Shown here piece by piece: positions 55,354 to 64,000 of a stretch of DNA of 64,000 nucleotides (position 1 is the first letter of the stretch; each line of letters begins with the position of its first letter). The notes beneath the pieces are model-generated. The model worked only from the letters and a program-made list of their open reading frames with translations. It was not told the DNA's origin and did no database searches. Location of the stretch: positions 1 to 64,000 of the forward strand of contig CAMATD010000002.1 of the NCBI GenBank assembly GCA_945860785.1. The letters are read 5' to 3'. A program made the translations under genes and the position numbers. The stretch comes from Variovorax sp. YR752. Lineage in GTDB: Bacteria > Pseudomonadota > Gammaproteobacteria > Burkholderiales > Burkholderiaceae_C.

Positions 55354-56285
55354 TGGGCGGCGGTATTGTTCTCAACTGGCTCGCGAGCACGCCCGATTTT
55401 GCGGTGCCCTATGCGCTCGCGGCGCTGGGCCTGATCATCAGCGAGCGCGCGGGCGTGCTCTCGCTCGGCGCCGAGGGGCTGATGCTGGTCGGCGCGCTGG
55501 CCGGCATCGGCGCACAGCTGGCGCTCGGGCAGCCGGCCGTGTCGCTGGTGCTGGCGATGCTCGCGGCCAGCCTGGTCTCGGTGCTGTTCGCGGTGATGGT
55601 GATCTGGCTGCGCGTGAACCAGGTGATCGCCGGCCTCGCGCTGGTGTTCTTCTGCCAGGGCCTCACCGCGCTGGTCGGCTCCACGGCCGACTGGACCAAC
55701 CATGCGATCGAAGGCATCGGCGCGATGGCGCTCTGGCCGCTGTCGCTGCTGCCCGGCGTGGGCCGGCTGTTCGAGCAGAACGCGATGGTGTGGCTCACGC
55801 TGCCGATCTTCGGTGCCGTGGCCTGGTTCTTCGCGCGCACCTCGACCGGTCTGCGGCTGCGCGCGGTGGGCGAGAACCCGCAGGCGGCCGATGCGGCCGG
55901 CATCCGCGTCACGGCCTGGCGCTTCGCCGCCGTGCTCGCGGGCTCGGCGCTCGTGGGGCTGGCGGGTGCGTATATCTCGGTGGTCAGCACTAAGCTGTGG
56001 ATCGCGGGCATGACGGGCGGGCGCGGCTGGATCGCGGTGGGCCTCGTGATCTTCGCGCGCTGGTCGCCGTGGAAGGCGCTCGTGGGCGCGCTGCTGTTCG
56101 GTTGCATCGAGGCGCTGATTCCACAACTGGCCGCGGCCGGCGTGCAGCTGCCGCAGTACTTCGTGATGATGACGCCGTATGCGGTGACGCTCGGCGTGAT
56201 GATCTGGGTCGCGCTGGCGCGACGCGGTGGCGACGACGAGCCCGGTGCGCTCGGCCAGTCCTATGTGCGGGAGGAGCGGCGATGA
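55353..56285 (+). CDS. ABC transporter permease (BMP/nucleoside type)
   Basis: LIISERAGVLSLGAEGLMLVGALAG; VNQVIAGLALVFFCQGLTAL. Confidence 0.9.
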   Translation: MGGGIVLNWLASTPDFAVPYALAALGLIISERAGVLSLGAEGLMLVGALAGIGAQLALGQPAVSLVLAMLAASLVSVLFAVMVIWLRVNQVIAGLALVFFCQGLTALVGSTADWTNHAIEGIGAMALWPLSLLPGVGRLFEQNAMVWLTLPIFGAVAWFFARTSTGLRLRAVGENPQAADAAGIRVTAWRFAAVLAGSALVGLAGAYISVVSTKLWIAGMTGGRGWIAVGLVIFARWSPWKALVGALLFGCIEALIPQLAAAGVQLPQYFVMMTPYAVTLGVMIWVALARRGGDDEPGALGQSYVREERR

Positions 56286-56956
56286 AAGCATGGGTCTACG
56301 GCGAAGAACGCGAACTCGGCGAGGCGCAGTTTGCCGATTACCTGAACCCCGCCACCACCGCGGTCGTCTCCATCGACATGCACCGGGGCCATCTCGACGA
56401 CAGCCCCGACTGCCCCTGCCCCGCACCGCGGGCGCGCGATGTGGTCGCACCCATCGACAGCTTTCACGATTCGGCGCGTGCGCTGGGCGTGCGCATCGTG
56501 CACATCAAGTCGGTGCTGCGGCCCGATGGCGTCGACGACATCCATGGCATTCCATCCGCGTGGCGCCGCACCTTCCCCTTGCACGTGGGCGCGATCCCGA
56601 ATGCCGACGCGCATGCCATCGAAGGCTCCCGCTGGACCGAGTGGGTGACGCGCGTCGAACCCGGTGACATGCGCGTGGACACAAAGCGCCGCCTCTCGGC
56701 CTTCTATCCGATCGACCTCGACTTCCTGCTGCGCAACCAGCGCATCGAGACCGTGGTGCTCAACGGCGGCTTCACCGACTGCTGCGTGCTCAACACGGCC
56801 TTCGATGCCAACAACCACAACTACCGCGTGATCGTGCTGCGCGACCTGGTGCGCGGCACCGACCCGCATCTGGAAAGCGCCGCGCTCAGCATGGTGTCGC
56901 TGCACCTCGGGCTGGTGCTCGACTCGGCTGAAATGCTTCGCCAGTGGCGCAGCTGA
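56282..56956 (+). CDS. cysteine hydrolase (isochorismatase family)
   Basis: AVVSIDMHRGHLDDSPDCPCP; VVLNGGFTDCCVLNTAFDANNHNY; 4-bp overlap with permease gene. Confidence 0.9.
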   Translation: MKAWVYGEERELGEAQFADYLNPATTAVVSIDMHRGHLDDSPDCPCPAPRARDVVAPIDSFHDSARALGVRIVHIKSVLRPDGVDDIHGIPSAWRRTFPLHVGAIPNADAHAIEGSRWTEWVTRVEPGDMRVDTKRRLSAFYPIDLDFLLRNQRIETVVLNGGFTDCCVLNTAFDANNHNYRVIVLRDLVRGTDPHLESAALSMVSLHLGLVLDSAEMLRQWRS

Positions 56957-56960
56957 AGCG

Positions 56961-57710
56961 CTAGGCCAGCCAGCGCTCGGCCACGGCCTGCATCTGGCCC
57001 TGCGAAGCCTCCCACACCATCTCCGGTGCGGCCACATGCACGCCCGGCGGTGCGATGCGCAGTGCAACGTCGACCAGCTCGGCCACCTTGGACGCGCGCA
57101 CCGGTTGCTCGCTGCTCGGCACCATGAAGCGCACGACCGACAGCATCCAGGCCGCGAGCCTTTCGGTGGGGTTGGCGAACTTCGCATTCAGCGGCTTGCG
57201 TGCCGAACGCACGAGGATCACGCGGTCGAAGCCGTTGGCGACCACGGCCTGCTCGTCGAGGCTCGCGAGCCCGCGCTTGAGCGCCTCAGGCAATTTGCCC
57301 TGGTCGTGCGGCTGCACGATGGCCAGCGTCTGCACGCCGCAGGCCCGCAGCCAGCGCGCGAGATCCGGAAGGTCGGAGGGCTGCGGCACCCAGAGCGCGC
57401 GCTCGCGGTCGTGGTACAGCCGCGGCGGGTCGAAGGCGATGACCGCGGTGTCGGCCGAGGTCAGCGGCCATTGCGCAATCGGCAGGTCCGGGCTCAGGTA
57501 CGTCTCGACGCCACGCAGCCCGTCGCGGATCGGTTCGCGCGACAGCACGCGGGCATGGGCAAAACGGTGGCTGCCCGCGAGCCGGCGCAGCAGCTCCTGC
57601 CCCAGGGCGCCGGTCGCGCCGGCGATCAGCAACGTGCCGGCAGTCGCCGCGGTGGCGGGCCGTACCGCGCGGTTCGCGGCCTGCAGAGCCTGTAGGGGAT
57701 CGAGGGACAT
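56961..57710 (-). CDS. NAD(P)-binding Rossmann-fold protein
   Basis: GTLLIAGATGALGQELLRRLAGSHRFAHARVLSRE. Confidence 0.75.
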   Translation of the reverse strand: MSLDPLQALQAANRAVRPATAATAGTLLIAGATGALGQELLRRLAGSHRFAHARVLSREPIRDGLRGVETYLSPDLPIAQWPLTSADTAVIAFDPPRLYHDRERALWVPQPSDLPDLARWLRACGVQTLAIVQPHDQGKLPEALKRGLASLDEQAVVANGFDRVILVRSARKPLNAKFANPTERLAAWMLSVVRFMVPSSEQPVRASKVAELVDVALRIAPPGVHVAAPEMVWEASQGQMQAVAERWLA

Positions 57711-57756
57711 AGAGCCATCTATGCTACCTTCCGCATCTTCTGCGGAGGTAATGCAA

Positions 57757-58356
57757 ATGATGATGCAGCGCTGGCTCTTGATTTTCGCGGCGGTCCTGTC
57801 CCTGAGCGGATGCGGCTACAACCAGTTCCAGTCACTCGACGAGGCCAGCAAATCGGCCTGGAGCGAGGTGCTCAACCAGTATCAGCGGCGCGTCGACCTG
57901 GTGCCCAACATCGTGGCCACCGTCAAGGGCGAGGCCAGCTTCGAGCAGGACACGCTCACCAAGGTGATCGAGGCACGCGCCAAGGCCACCTCGATCCAGG
58001 TGACGCCTGAAACGCTCAACAACCCCGAAGCCTTCAACAAGTTCCAGCAGGCGCAGGGCGAACTCTCGTCGGCGCTGTCGCGGCTGATGGTGGTGTCGGA
58101 GCGCTACCCCGAGCTCAAGGCCAACCAGGCCTTCCGCGACCTGCGCGTGACGCTCGAAGGCACCGAGAACCGCATCACCGTGGCGCGCAACCGCTACATC
58201 GAGACCGTGCAGGAGTACAACGTGCTCGCGCGCAGCTTCCCGACCAACATCACGGCCAAGATCTTCAGCTACGCGCCGAAGCCGAACTTCTCGGTGCAGA
58301 ACGAAGCGCAAATCTCGACGCCGCCCACGGTCGACTTCAGCGCCCCCAAGAAGTAA
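57757..58356 (+). CDS. lemA: LemA family protein
   Basis: CGYNQFQSLDEASKSAWSEVLNQYQRRVDLVPNIVATVKGEASFEQDTLTKVIEARAKA. Confidence 0.95.
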   Translation: MMMQRWLLIFAAVLSLSGCGYNQFQSLDEASKSAWSEVLNQYQRRVDLVPNIVATVKGEASFEQDTLTKVIEARAKATSIQVTPETLNNPEAFNKFQQAQGELSSALSRLMVVSERYPELKANQAFRDLRVTLEGTENRITVARNRYIETVQEYNVLARSFPTNITAKIFSYAPKPNFSVQNEAQISTPPTVDFSAPKK

Positions 58357-58374
58357 GAAGAAGACAAGCACTGC

Positions 58375-59268
58375 ATGGCCCTGATCCGTCGCGCACTGGC
58401 CGCTGTCCTCCTGGCAGCGATGGCCTGGGCCGGCCTGCCTGCACTGGCCCAGGGCCTGCTACCGGTGCCCACGCTCACCGCGCGCATGATCGACCAGACC
58501 GGCACGCTCGACGCCGCGCAGCGCTCGGGCCTTGAAACCAAGCTCGCGGCCTTCGAGCAGCGCAAGGGTTCGCAGATCGTCGTGCTGATGGTGCCGACCA
58601 CTCAGCCCGAAGACATCGCGAGCTATGCCCAGCGCGTGGGCGACGCCTGGAAGATCGGCCGCAAGGACGTCGGCGACGGCATCCTCGTGATCGTGGCCAA
58701 GGACGATCGCAAGATGCGCATCGCAACAGCCAAGACGCTCGAAGGCGCGGTGCCCGACCTCGCGGCGGTGCGCATCCTCGACGAGGAGATGAAGCCGCGC
58801 TTTCGCAACAACGACTTTGCGGGCGGCCTGAACGCGGCGGTGGACCGGCTGATCGGCCTAGTCGACGGCGAGGCGCTGCCCGAGCCTTCGTACGGCAGCG
58901 ACAAGGCCTCGGGCGGAGGCATCGACTGGGAGAACCTCGCGATCTTCCTGTTCGTCGGTGTGTTCGTCGCGGCGCCGATCGTGCGCGCGGTCGTCGGCAA
59001 GAAGCTGGGCTCGGTCGTCATGGGCGGCGGCATCGGCGTGGTCGCGTTCTTCCTCACGATCAGCATGTTCATCGCGGTGGTCGCGGGCTTCATTGCGCTG
59101 CTGGTGTCGCTGTTCTCGGCGTTCGGCTCGTCCGGGTCCGGCGTCGGGCGCCGCAGCACTGGCGGCGGAGGCGGTTGGAGCAGCGGCAGCAGCGCCGGGG
59201 GCTGGAGCAGCGGCAGTGACAGCGGCGGCTTCAGTTCCGGCGGCGGCGGCGCCTCGGGGGACTGGTGA
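58375..59268 (+). CDS. TPM domain protein with Ser/Gly-rich C-terminus (YgcG-like)
   Basis: LTARMIDQTGTLDAAQRSGLETKLAAFEQRKGSQIVVLMVPTTQPEDIASYAQRVGDAWKIGRK; GGGGWSSGSSAGGWSSGSDSGGFSSGGGGASGDW. Confidence 0.92.
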   Translation: MALIRRALAAVLLAAMAWAGLPALAQGLLPVPTLTARMIDQTGTLDAAQRSGLETKLAAFEQRKGSQIVVLMVPTTQPEDIASYAQRVGDAWKIGRKDVGDGILVIVAKDDRKMRIATAKTLEGAVPDLAAVRILDEEMKPRFRNNDFAGGLNAAVDRLIGLVDGEALPEPSYGSDKASGGGIDWENLAIFLFVGVFVAAPIVRAVVGKKLGSVVMGGGIGVVAFFLTISMFIAVVAGFIALLVSLFSAFGSSGSGVGRRSTGGGGGWSSGSSAGGWSSGSDSGGFSSGGGGASGDW

Positions 59269-59270
59269 AC

Positions 59271-59798
59271 ATGGCAGCAGAAGCAACGTTCTTCTCGAAG
59301 CTCGGCCGCATCTGGCGCCATCGATGGATCGATGAAGCCGCGGTACGCCGCGTGCTGCCGGCCGCGGCGCTGGAACGCCTCGCGGGCCGCGTGGGCGCCA
59401 GCGAGCGGCGGCACAGCGGCGAGATCCGCATCTGCGTGGAAGCCGGCCTGCCGCTGTCCTATCTGTGGCGCAATGCGCCCGCGCGGCAGCGCGCCGTCAC
59501 GCTCTTCGGCAAGCTGCGCGTGTGGGACACCGAGCACAACAACGGCGTGCTGATCTACCTGCTGCTGGCCGAGCACGCGATCGAGATCGTGGCCGACCGC
59601 GGCATCGATGCCCGCGTCGACGATGCCGAATGGGCTGCGATGGCGCAGCGCATGGGTTCGGCGTTTCGCGACGGCCGCTTCGAGGATGGGCTCACCCAGG
59701 CGCTGGAGGAAATGTCGGCCCTGCTGGTCGAGCACTTTCCGCTGGGCGAGAACGAGCCCGACACCAACGAGCTGCCAGACGAACCTGTCGTGCTCTGA
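59271..59798 (+). CDS. TPM domain-containing protein
   Basis: RRVLPAAALERLAGRVGASERRHSGEIRICVEAGLPLSYLWRNAPARQRAVTLFGKLRVWDTEHNNGVLIYLLLAEHAIEIVADRGI. Confidence 0.88.
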   Translation: MAAEATFFSKLGRIWRHRWIDEAAVRRVLPAAALERLAGRVGASERRHSGEIRICVEAGLPLSYLWRNAPARQRAVTLFGKLRVWDTEHNNGVLIYLLLAEHAIEIVADRGIDARVDDAEWAAMAQRMGSAFRDGRFEDGLTQALEEMSALLVEHFPLGENEPDTNELPDEPVVL

Positions 59799-59802
59799 CT
59801 TT

Positions 59803-59903
59803 CTCCCTCCCCTTCCGGGGAAGGGCCGGGGTGGGGGCAAGCGGCGCATCCATCGGGCGCTCTGCCCGCCCCCAACCCAGCCTTCCCCCAGAGGGGGAAG
59901 GAG
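59803..59903. repeat. Dispersed palindromic repeat, copy A (intergenic)
   Basis: CTCCCTCCCCTTCCGGGGAAGGGCCGGGGTGGGGGCAAGCGGCG ... GCCCCCAACCCAGCCTTCCCCCAGAGGGGGAAGGAG; a related copy in reverse orientation lies at 63761-63873. Confidence 0.85.
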
Positions 59904-59912
59904 CCAAAACCC

Positions 59913-60596
59913 TCAGTCCGATGACGGCAGCGCCCACACGGTCTGGCCGCCCACCGCGTAGAAGCGCCGCTCCGGCGCCGTCTCCATCAACCAGCCACCC
60001 GTGAATTCGCCGAAAGCCGGCAGCACGGCCTGCCGCGCATCGCTCGCGAAGCAAGGCAGCCGCACGCTGTCGCGCCCCGGGCCGTAGAGCCTGCACACGG
60101 GGTGCAGGTGCCCGGCGAGCACGAAATGCGTGGCATGCGATTGCGGATGGTGGCAGCAGGCGAACGGGCCGAGCAGGAAGGGCTCGTCGACCACGTCGAT
60201 GGCGAGTGCGGCCGGTGGATCGCCCGCGCGGCTGTCGTGGTTGCCGCGCACCAGCGTCATCGCGATGCCGGCATGCGTTGCGCGCCACGCTTCGAGCGCG
60301 GCCAGCACCTGCGCCGTGCGGGCCTGGGCCGCATGCAGGAAGTCGCCGAGGAACACGATGTGTCGCGGCGCATGGCGAGCGATCAGCGCATCGAGGCGGG
60401 CCAGGTTCTCCTGCGTGGTGCCGCCCGGCACGGGCTGGCCCAGCGCGCGGTAGGTCGCGGCCTTGCCGATGTGCAGGTCGGCGATGAACAGCACGCGCGC
60501 ACCGGGCCACCAGAGCGCGCGCTCGGGCAGCAGGTGCAGCAGCTCGCCCGCCCATTGGACTGGGAGCGCCGACGCGGTAAGGTGCGAGGAGGTCAC
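59913..60596 (-). CDS. pdeM: ligase-associated DNA damage response endonuclease PdeM (metallophosphoesterase); start assigned to a GTG
   Basis: VLFIADLHIGKAATYRALGQPVPGGTTQENLARLDALIARHAPRHIVFLGDFLHA; VRGNHDSRAGDPP; LAGHLHPVCRL. Confidence 0.88.
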   Translation of the reverse strand: MTSSHLTASALPVQWAGELLHLLPERALWWPGARVLFIADLHIGKAATYRALGQPVPGGTTQENLARLDALIARHAPRHIVFLGDFLHAAQARTAQVLAALEAWRATHAGIAMTLVRGNHDSRAGDPPAALAIDVVDEPFLLGPFACCHHPQSHATHFVLAGHLHPVCRLYGPGRDSVRLPCFASDARQAVLPAFGEFTGGWLMETAPERRFYAVGGQTVWALPSSD

Positions 60597-60673
60597 GGGC
60601 CACCAGTGTCGCAAAAGACGCGCAGGCCGGCGGCCACCTTGCAATTCACCCGCGCGAACCCCAGTTCTTCCGT

Positions 60674-61123
60674 ATGACCGAATCGCCCCCGCTGCACATT
60701 GTCTGCCCACACTGCCACACGACCAACCGCGTGCGCGCGGCGCAGCTCGCCAGCGCGCCCGACTGCGGCAGCTGCCACCGCCCGCTGTTCACCGGTCACT
60801 CCACCGCGCTGCCGGACGAAGCGACCTTCGACCGGCACATCGCACGCAACGAGATCCCGGTGCTGGTCGATTTCTGGGCGCCCTGGTGCGGCCCCTGCCG
60901 CCAGATGGCACCGGGCTACGAACAGGCCGCGGCCCAGCTCGAGCCCCATGTGCGGCTGGCCAAGGTCGACACCGAAGCCGTGCAGGCCCTCGGCGCGCGC
61001 TTCAACATCCGCAGCATTCCGACGCTGGCGCTGTTCCGCGGCGGCCGCGAGATGGCACGGCAGGCCGGTGCCATGGGCGCGGCGGACATCGTGCGGTGGG
61101 TGCAGGCGCACGGCGCGGGTTGA
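60674..61123 (+). CDS. trxC: thioredoxin TrxC (zinc-ribbon thioredoxin 2)
   Basis: CPHCHTTNRVRAAQLASAPDCGSCHRPLF; VDFWAPWCGPCRQMAPGYEQAA. Confidence 0.95.
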   Translation: MTESPPLHIVCPHCHTTNRVRAAQLASAPDCGSCHRPLFTGHSTALPDEATFDRHIARNEIPVLVDFWAPWCGPCRQMAPGYEQAAAQLEPHVRLAKVDTEAVQALGARFNIRSIPTLALFRGGREMARQAGAMGAADIVRWVQAHGAG

Positions 61124-61131
61124 GGAACGCC

Positions 61132-63900
61132 TCACAGCGGCGGCAACGGCCTGGAGGGCCCGGAAGGCCTTGATGGCCGCCTGCGCTCGCGCCGTGGTGC
61201 GCGCGGCTTGCCCGGCCCCTCTTGCCCGAACGCCAGCGTGCCCTTGACCCGCTCCACCCCGCCGGCCGTAACCGCGCCGCCCGCTGCTTTCTCCAGTTGC
61301 TCAACCATGCGCGCAATGCGGTCGGCCACATTCTCGTTCGACAGCTGCTCGCGGAACAGCTCGACCATGAGCGGAAACGAAAACGGCGTCGACCGTTCGA
61401 GCGGCTTCAGCACCAGCTGCTGCGTCGCCATGCGCGCGAGGCTCGCGCCGAGCCGGCCGATCTCGAGCTCCTGTGCAAGAAGCTCCTGCTCGGCCTGCAG
61501 CAGCAGCTTGTTCGACGGGTCGTACTTGCGAAACACCTCCCAGAACAGCGACGACGACGCCTGCAGCTGCTTGCTGCTGCGCTTCTCGCCCGGATAGCCC
61601 TGGAAGATCAGCCCCGAGACGCGTGCGATCTCGCGGAAGCGGCGCTGCGCCAGCTCGCTCGCGTTGAGCGACGCCAGCACCTCCCGCAGCAGCACCGTGT
61701 GCGCATCGTCGTCGCCCTTGCCTTCCGGCAGTCGCAGCACCTATGGCAGCAGCGTGGGCCAATCGACCTCGGTCGCGCTCAGCAGCTCGAAGCCGTAGTC
61801 GTTGACCGCAATGGAGAAGGTGCGCGCCTCGTGCTGCGCGATGCGCCAGGCCAGCAGGCTCGCGAGGCCCAGGTGCACATGCCGGCCCGCAAACGGATAG
61901 AGGAACAGGTGCGAGCCTTCGCGCGTGGTCAGCGTTTCGGCCAGCAGGGTCTGCGGCGTCGGCAATGCGGACCACTGCTGCTGGATCTCAAGCAGCGGCC
62001 GCACGCACTGCAGCTCGGGCGAGTCGTAGTGCGCCTCGCCGGCCAGCGCAAGCTGCTGCACCACCGCATCGGCCAGCGTGTTCGACAGCGGCATGCGCCC
62101 GCCGCTCCAGCGCGGCACGGCGGCGCGCTTGCCGGTGGCGCGCCGCACCCAGGCCGTCATGTCGTGGATGCGCACGAGTTCGAGCAGGCGGCCGCCGAAC
62201 AGGAAGCAGTCGCCCGGCTTCATGCGCGCGACGAAACTCTCTTCGACGTTGCCGATCTTCGAGCCGCCCATGTACTGCACCGACATGCTCGCGTCGCTCA
62301 CGATGGTGCCGATGTTCATGCGGTGGCGCCGCGCGAGCCGGGCGTCGGGCACGCGCCAGATGCCTTCCGCATCGGGCACGGCGCGCCTGTAGTCCGGGTA
62401 GGCCGCGAGCGAAGGGCCACCCTGCGAAACGAAGGCCAGGCACCACTGCCAGCTCTCGCGCGAGAGCGCCGCATAGGCCGCGGTACCGCGCACCTCCTCG
62501 TACAGATCGTCGGGCACGAAGCCACCGCCAAGCGCCACCGTCACGAGGTGCTGCACCAGCACGTCGAGCGGCTGTTCGGGCGAATGACGCGCCTCGATGT
62601 GGCCGACTGCGATGGCCGTGCGCGCAGCCGCCCCCTCCACCATCTCGATGCTGTGCGTGGGCACGAGCGTGATGCGCGAGGGCCGGCCCGGCGCATGGCC
62701 CGAGCGGCCCGCGCGTTGCAGCAGCCGCGCCACGCCCTTGGGCGAGCCGATCTGCAGCACGCGCTCGACCGGCAGGAAGTCGACGCCCAGGTCGAGGCTC
62801 GGGGTGCAGACCACCGCCTTGAGCTCGCCGCTCTTCAGGCCCAGCTCGACCCACTCGCGCACCTCGCGGTCGAGCGAGCCGTGATGCAGCGCGATGACGC
62901 CGGCCCATTCGGGCTTTGCCTCGAGCATCGCCTGGTACCAGATCTCGGCCTGCGAGCGGGTGTTGGTGAAGACCAGGGTGGTGCTGCTCGCGGCGATCTC
63001 GTCGATCACCTGCGGCAGCATCGTGAGGCCGAGGTGGCCGCCCCACGGAAAGCGCTCGGCGCGGCCGGGCAGCCGCGAATCGATGACGAGCTTCTTGGGC
63101 ACCTGGCCCTGCACCAGCACGCCGTCCGCATGACCCAGCAATGCATGCATCGCCTCCTGCAGGTTGCCGAGCGTGGCCGACATGCCCCAGATCGCAAGCC
63201 CTGCATTCCAGTGCCTGAGCCGCGCGAGCGCCAGCTGCACCTGCACGCCGCGCTTGTTGCCGAGCAGCTCGTGCCACTCGTCGACCACCACCATCTTCAC
63301 GCGGCCCAGAACCTCGCGGGCATCGGCGCGTGCGAGCAGCAGCGAGAGGCTTTCGGGCGTGGTAACGAGCACTGTCGGCAGCCGCTCGTTCTGTGCACTG
63401 CGCTCGGCCGACGAGGTGTCGCCGCTGCGTGCACCGGCACTCCAGGGATGCACCTCGGCGCCGAGGGCTTCGAGCGGCTGCTTCAGTGCACGCAGCGTGT
63501 CGGCGGCGAGCGCACGCATGGGGGTGAGCCACAGGACGGTGAGCGGTGGCGACGTGGTGCGTGTCGAGCTTGCCTTGCGCGCTTCGGAAAACGCCTGCAA
63601 GGCGCCGAGCCACACCGCATAGGTCTTGCCCGCGCCGGTGGTCGCGTGCAGCAAACCGGACTTGCCGCCGGCCATCGCCTTCCAGACCTCGCGCTGGAAC
63701 TTGAAAGGCTTCCAGCCGCGCGCAACAAACCACGCATCGAGCGCCGCCTTGACTGTCTTGCTCCTTCCCCTCCCGGGGGAAGGCTGGGATGGGGGCACGC
63801 GGCCTTCGACAGGCGGCCGACGCTGGATACGCCGCTTGCCCCCACCCCTGCCCTCCCCCGGAAGGGGAGGGAGAAATGCGGGGTCCGTCGGCTCGGTCAT
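61132..63900 (-). pseudogene. ligase-associated DNA damage response DEXH-box (Lhr-like) helicase with an in-frame TAG at 61741-61743
   Basis: [66 protein letters not shown]; in-frame continuation VLRLPEGKGDDDAHTVLLREVLASLNASELAQRRFREIARVSGLIFQGYPGEKRSSKQLQ. Confidence 0.92.
63761..63873. repeat. Dispersed palindromic repeat, copy B, inside the helicase 5' coding region
   Basis: Reverse-oriented counterpart of the repeat at 59803-59903; translated as [39 protein letters not shown]. Confidence 0.85.
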
Positions 63901-64000
63901 ACAGGCAGCAGCGCGGCGAGCGTCTGCAAGGTGTCGACTTCTTCCACCGGCTTGTCCTCCCGCCACCGCAGCATCCGCGGAAAGCGCACCGCAATGCCGC
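63897..64000 (-). CDS. C-terminal end of a ligase-associated ATP-dependent DNA ligase (partial)
   Basis: [33 protein letters not shown] overlapping the helicase ATG. Confidence 0.85.
   Translation of the reverse strand, partial: GIAVRFPRMLRWREDKPVEEVDTLQTLAALLPV

Noticed and set aside
59145-59268. GGC/AGC-rich stretch near 59.2 kb as a repeat array
   Set aside because: It encodes the Ser/Gly-rich tail (WSSGSSAGGWSSGSDSGGFSSGGGG) typical of TPM/YgcG-like proteins.

Overview
High-GC window resembling a Comamonadaceae (Variovorax-like) genome; the taxonomy is inferred from gene style and was not searched. Left part (about 1-27 kb): a catabolic mosaic of LysR, TetR and LacI regulators, SDRs, cyclase, MFS transporters, two Bug-type (TTT) solute-binding proteins each near a CocE/NonD hydrolase, a HisD-like dehydrogenase and a periplasmic PaoABC-like molybdenum oxidoreductase. 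About 27-34.5 kb: MFS, LysR, DoxX and a second PaoABC-like cluster. About 34.6-42.3 kb: tRNA-Arg(CCG), an AcrR-type TetR divergent from an RND efflux operon, and a c-type cytochrome. About 44.5-57 kb: a complete rutABCDEF set plus rutR, followed by a 2OG-Fe(II) oxygenase, a VOC protein, a BMP-type ABC transporter and a cysteine hydrolase. Two near-identical RutR-like operators sit upstream of rutA and between rutR and the oxygenase. About 57.7-64 kb: LemA/TPM proteins, then a ligase-associated DNA repair cluster (PdeM, DEXH helicase, end of an ATP-dependent ligase) around trxC. At least 20 reading frames are interrupted by single in-frame stops or about 1-bp frameshifts, so either the consensus is error-prone or many genes are decaying. 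Best leads: the extended rut locus with its shared operators, a dispersed palindromic repeat translated into the helicase N-terminus, a perfect 25-bp inverted repeat, and the paired PaoABC-like clusters. No CRISPR array, transposase, rRNA or prophage was recognised.
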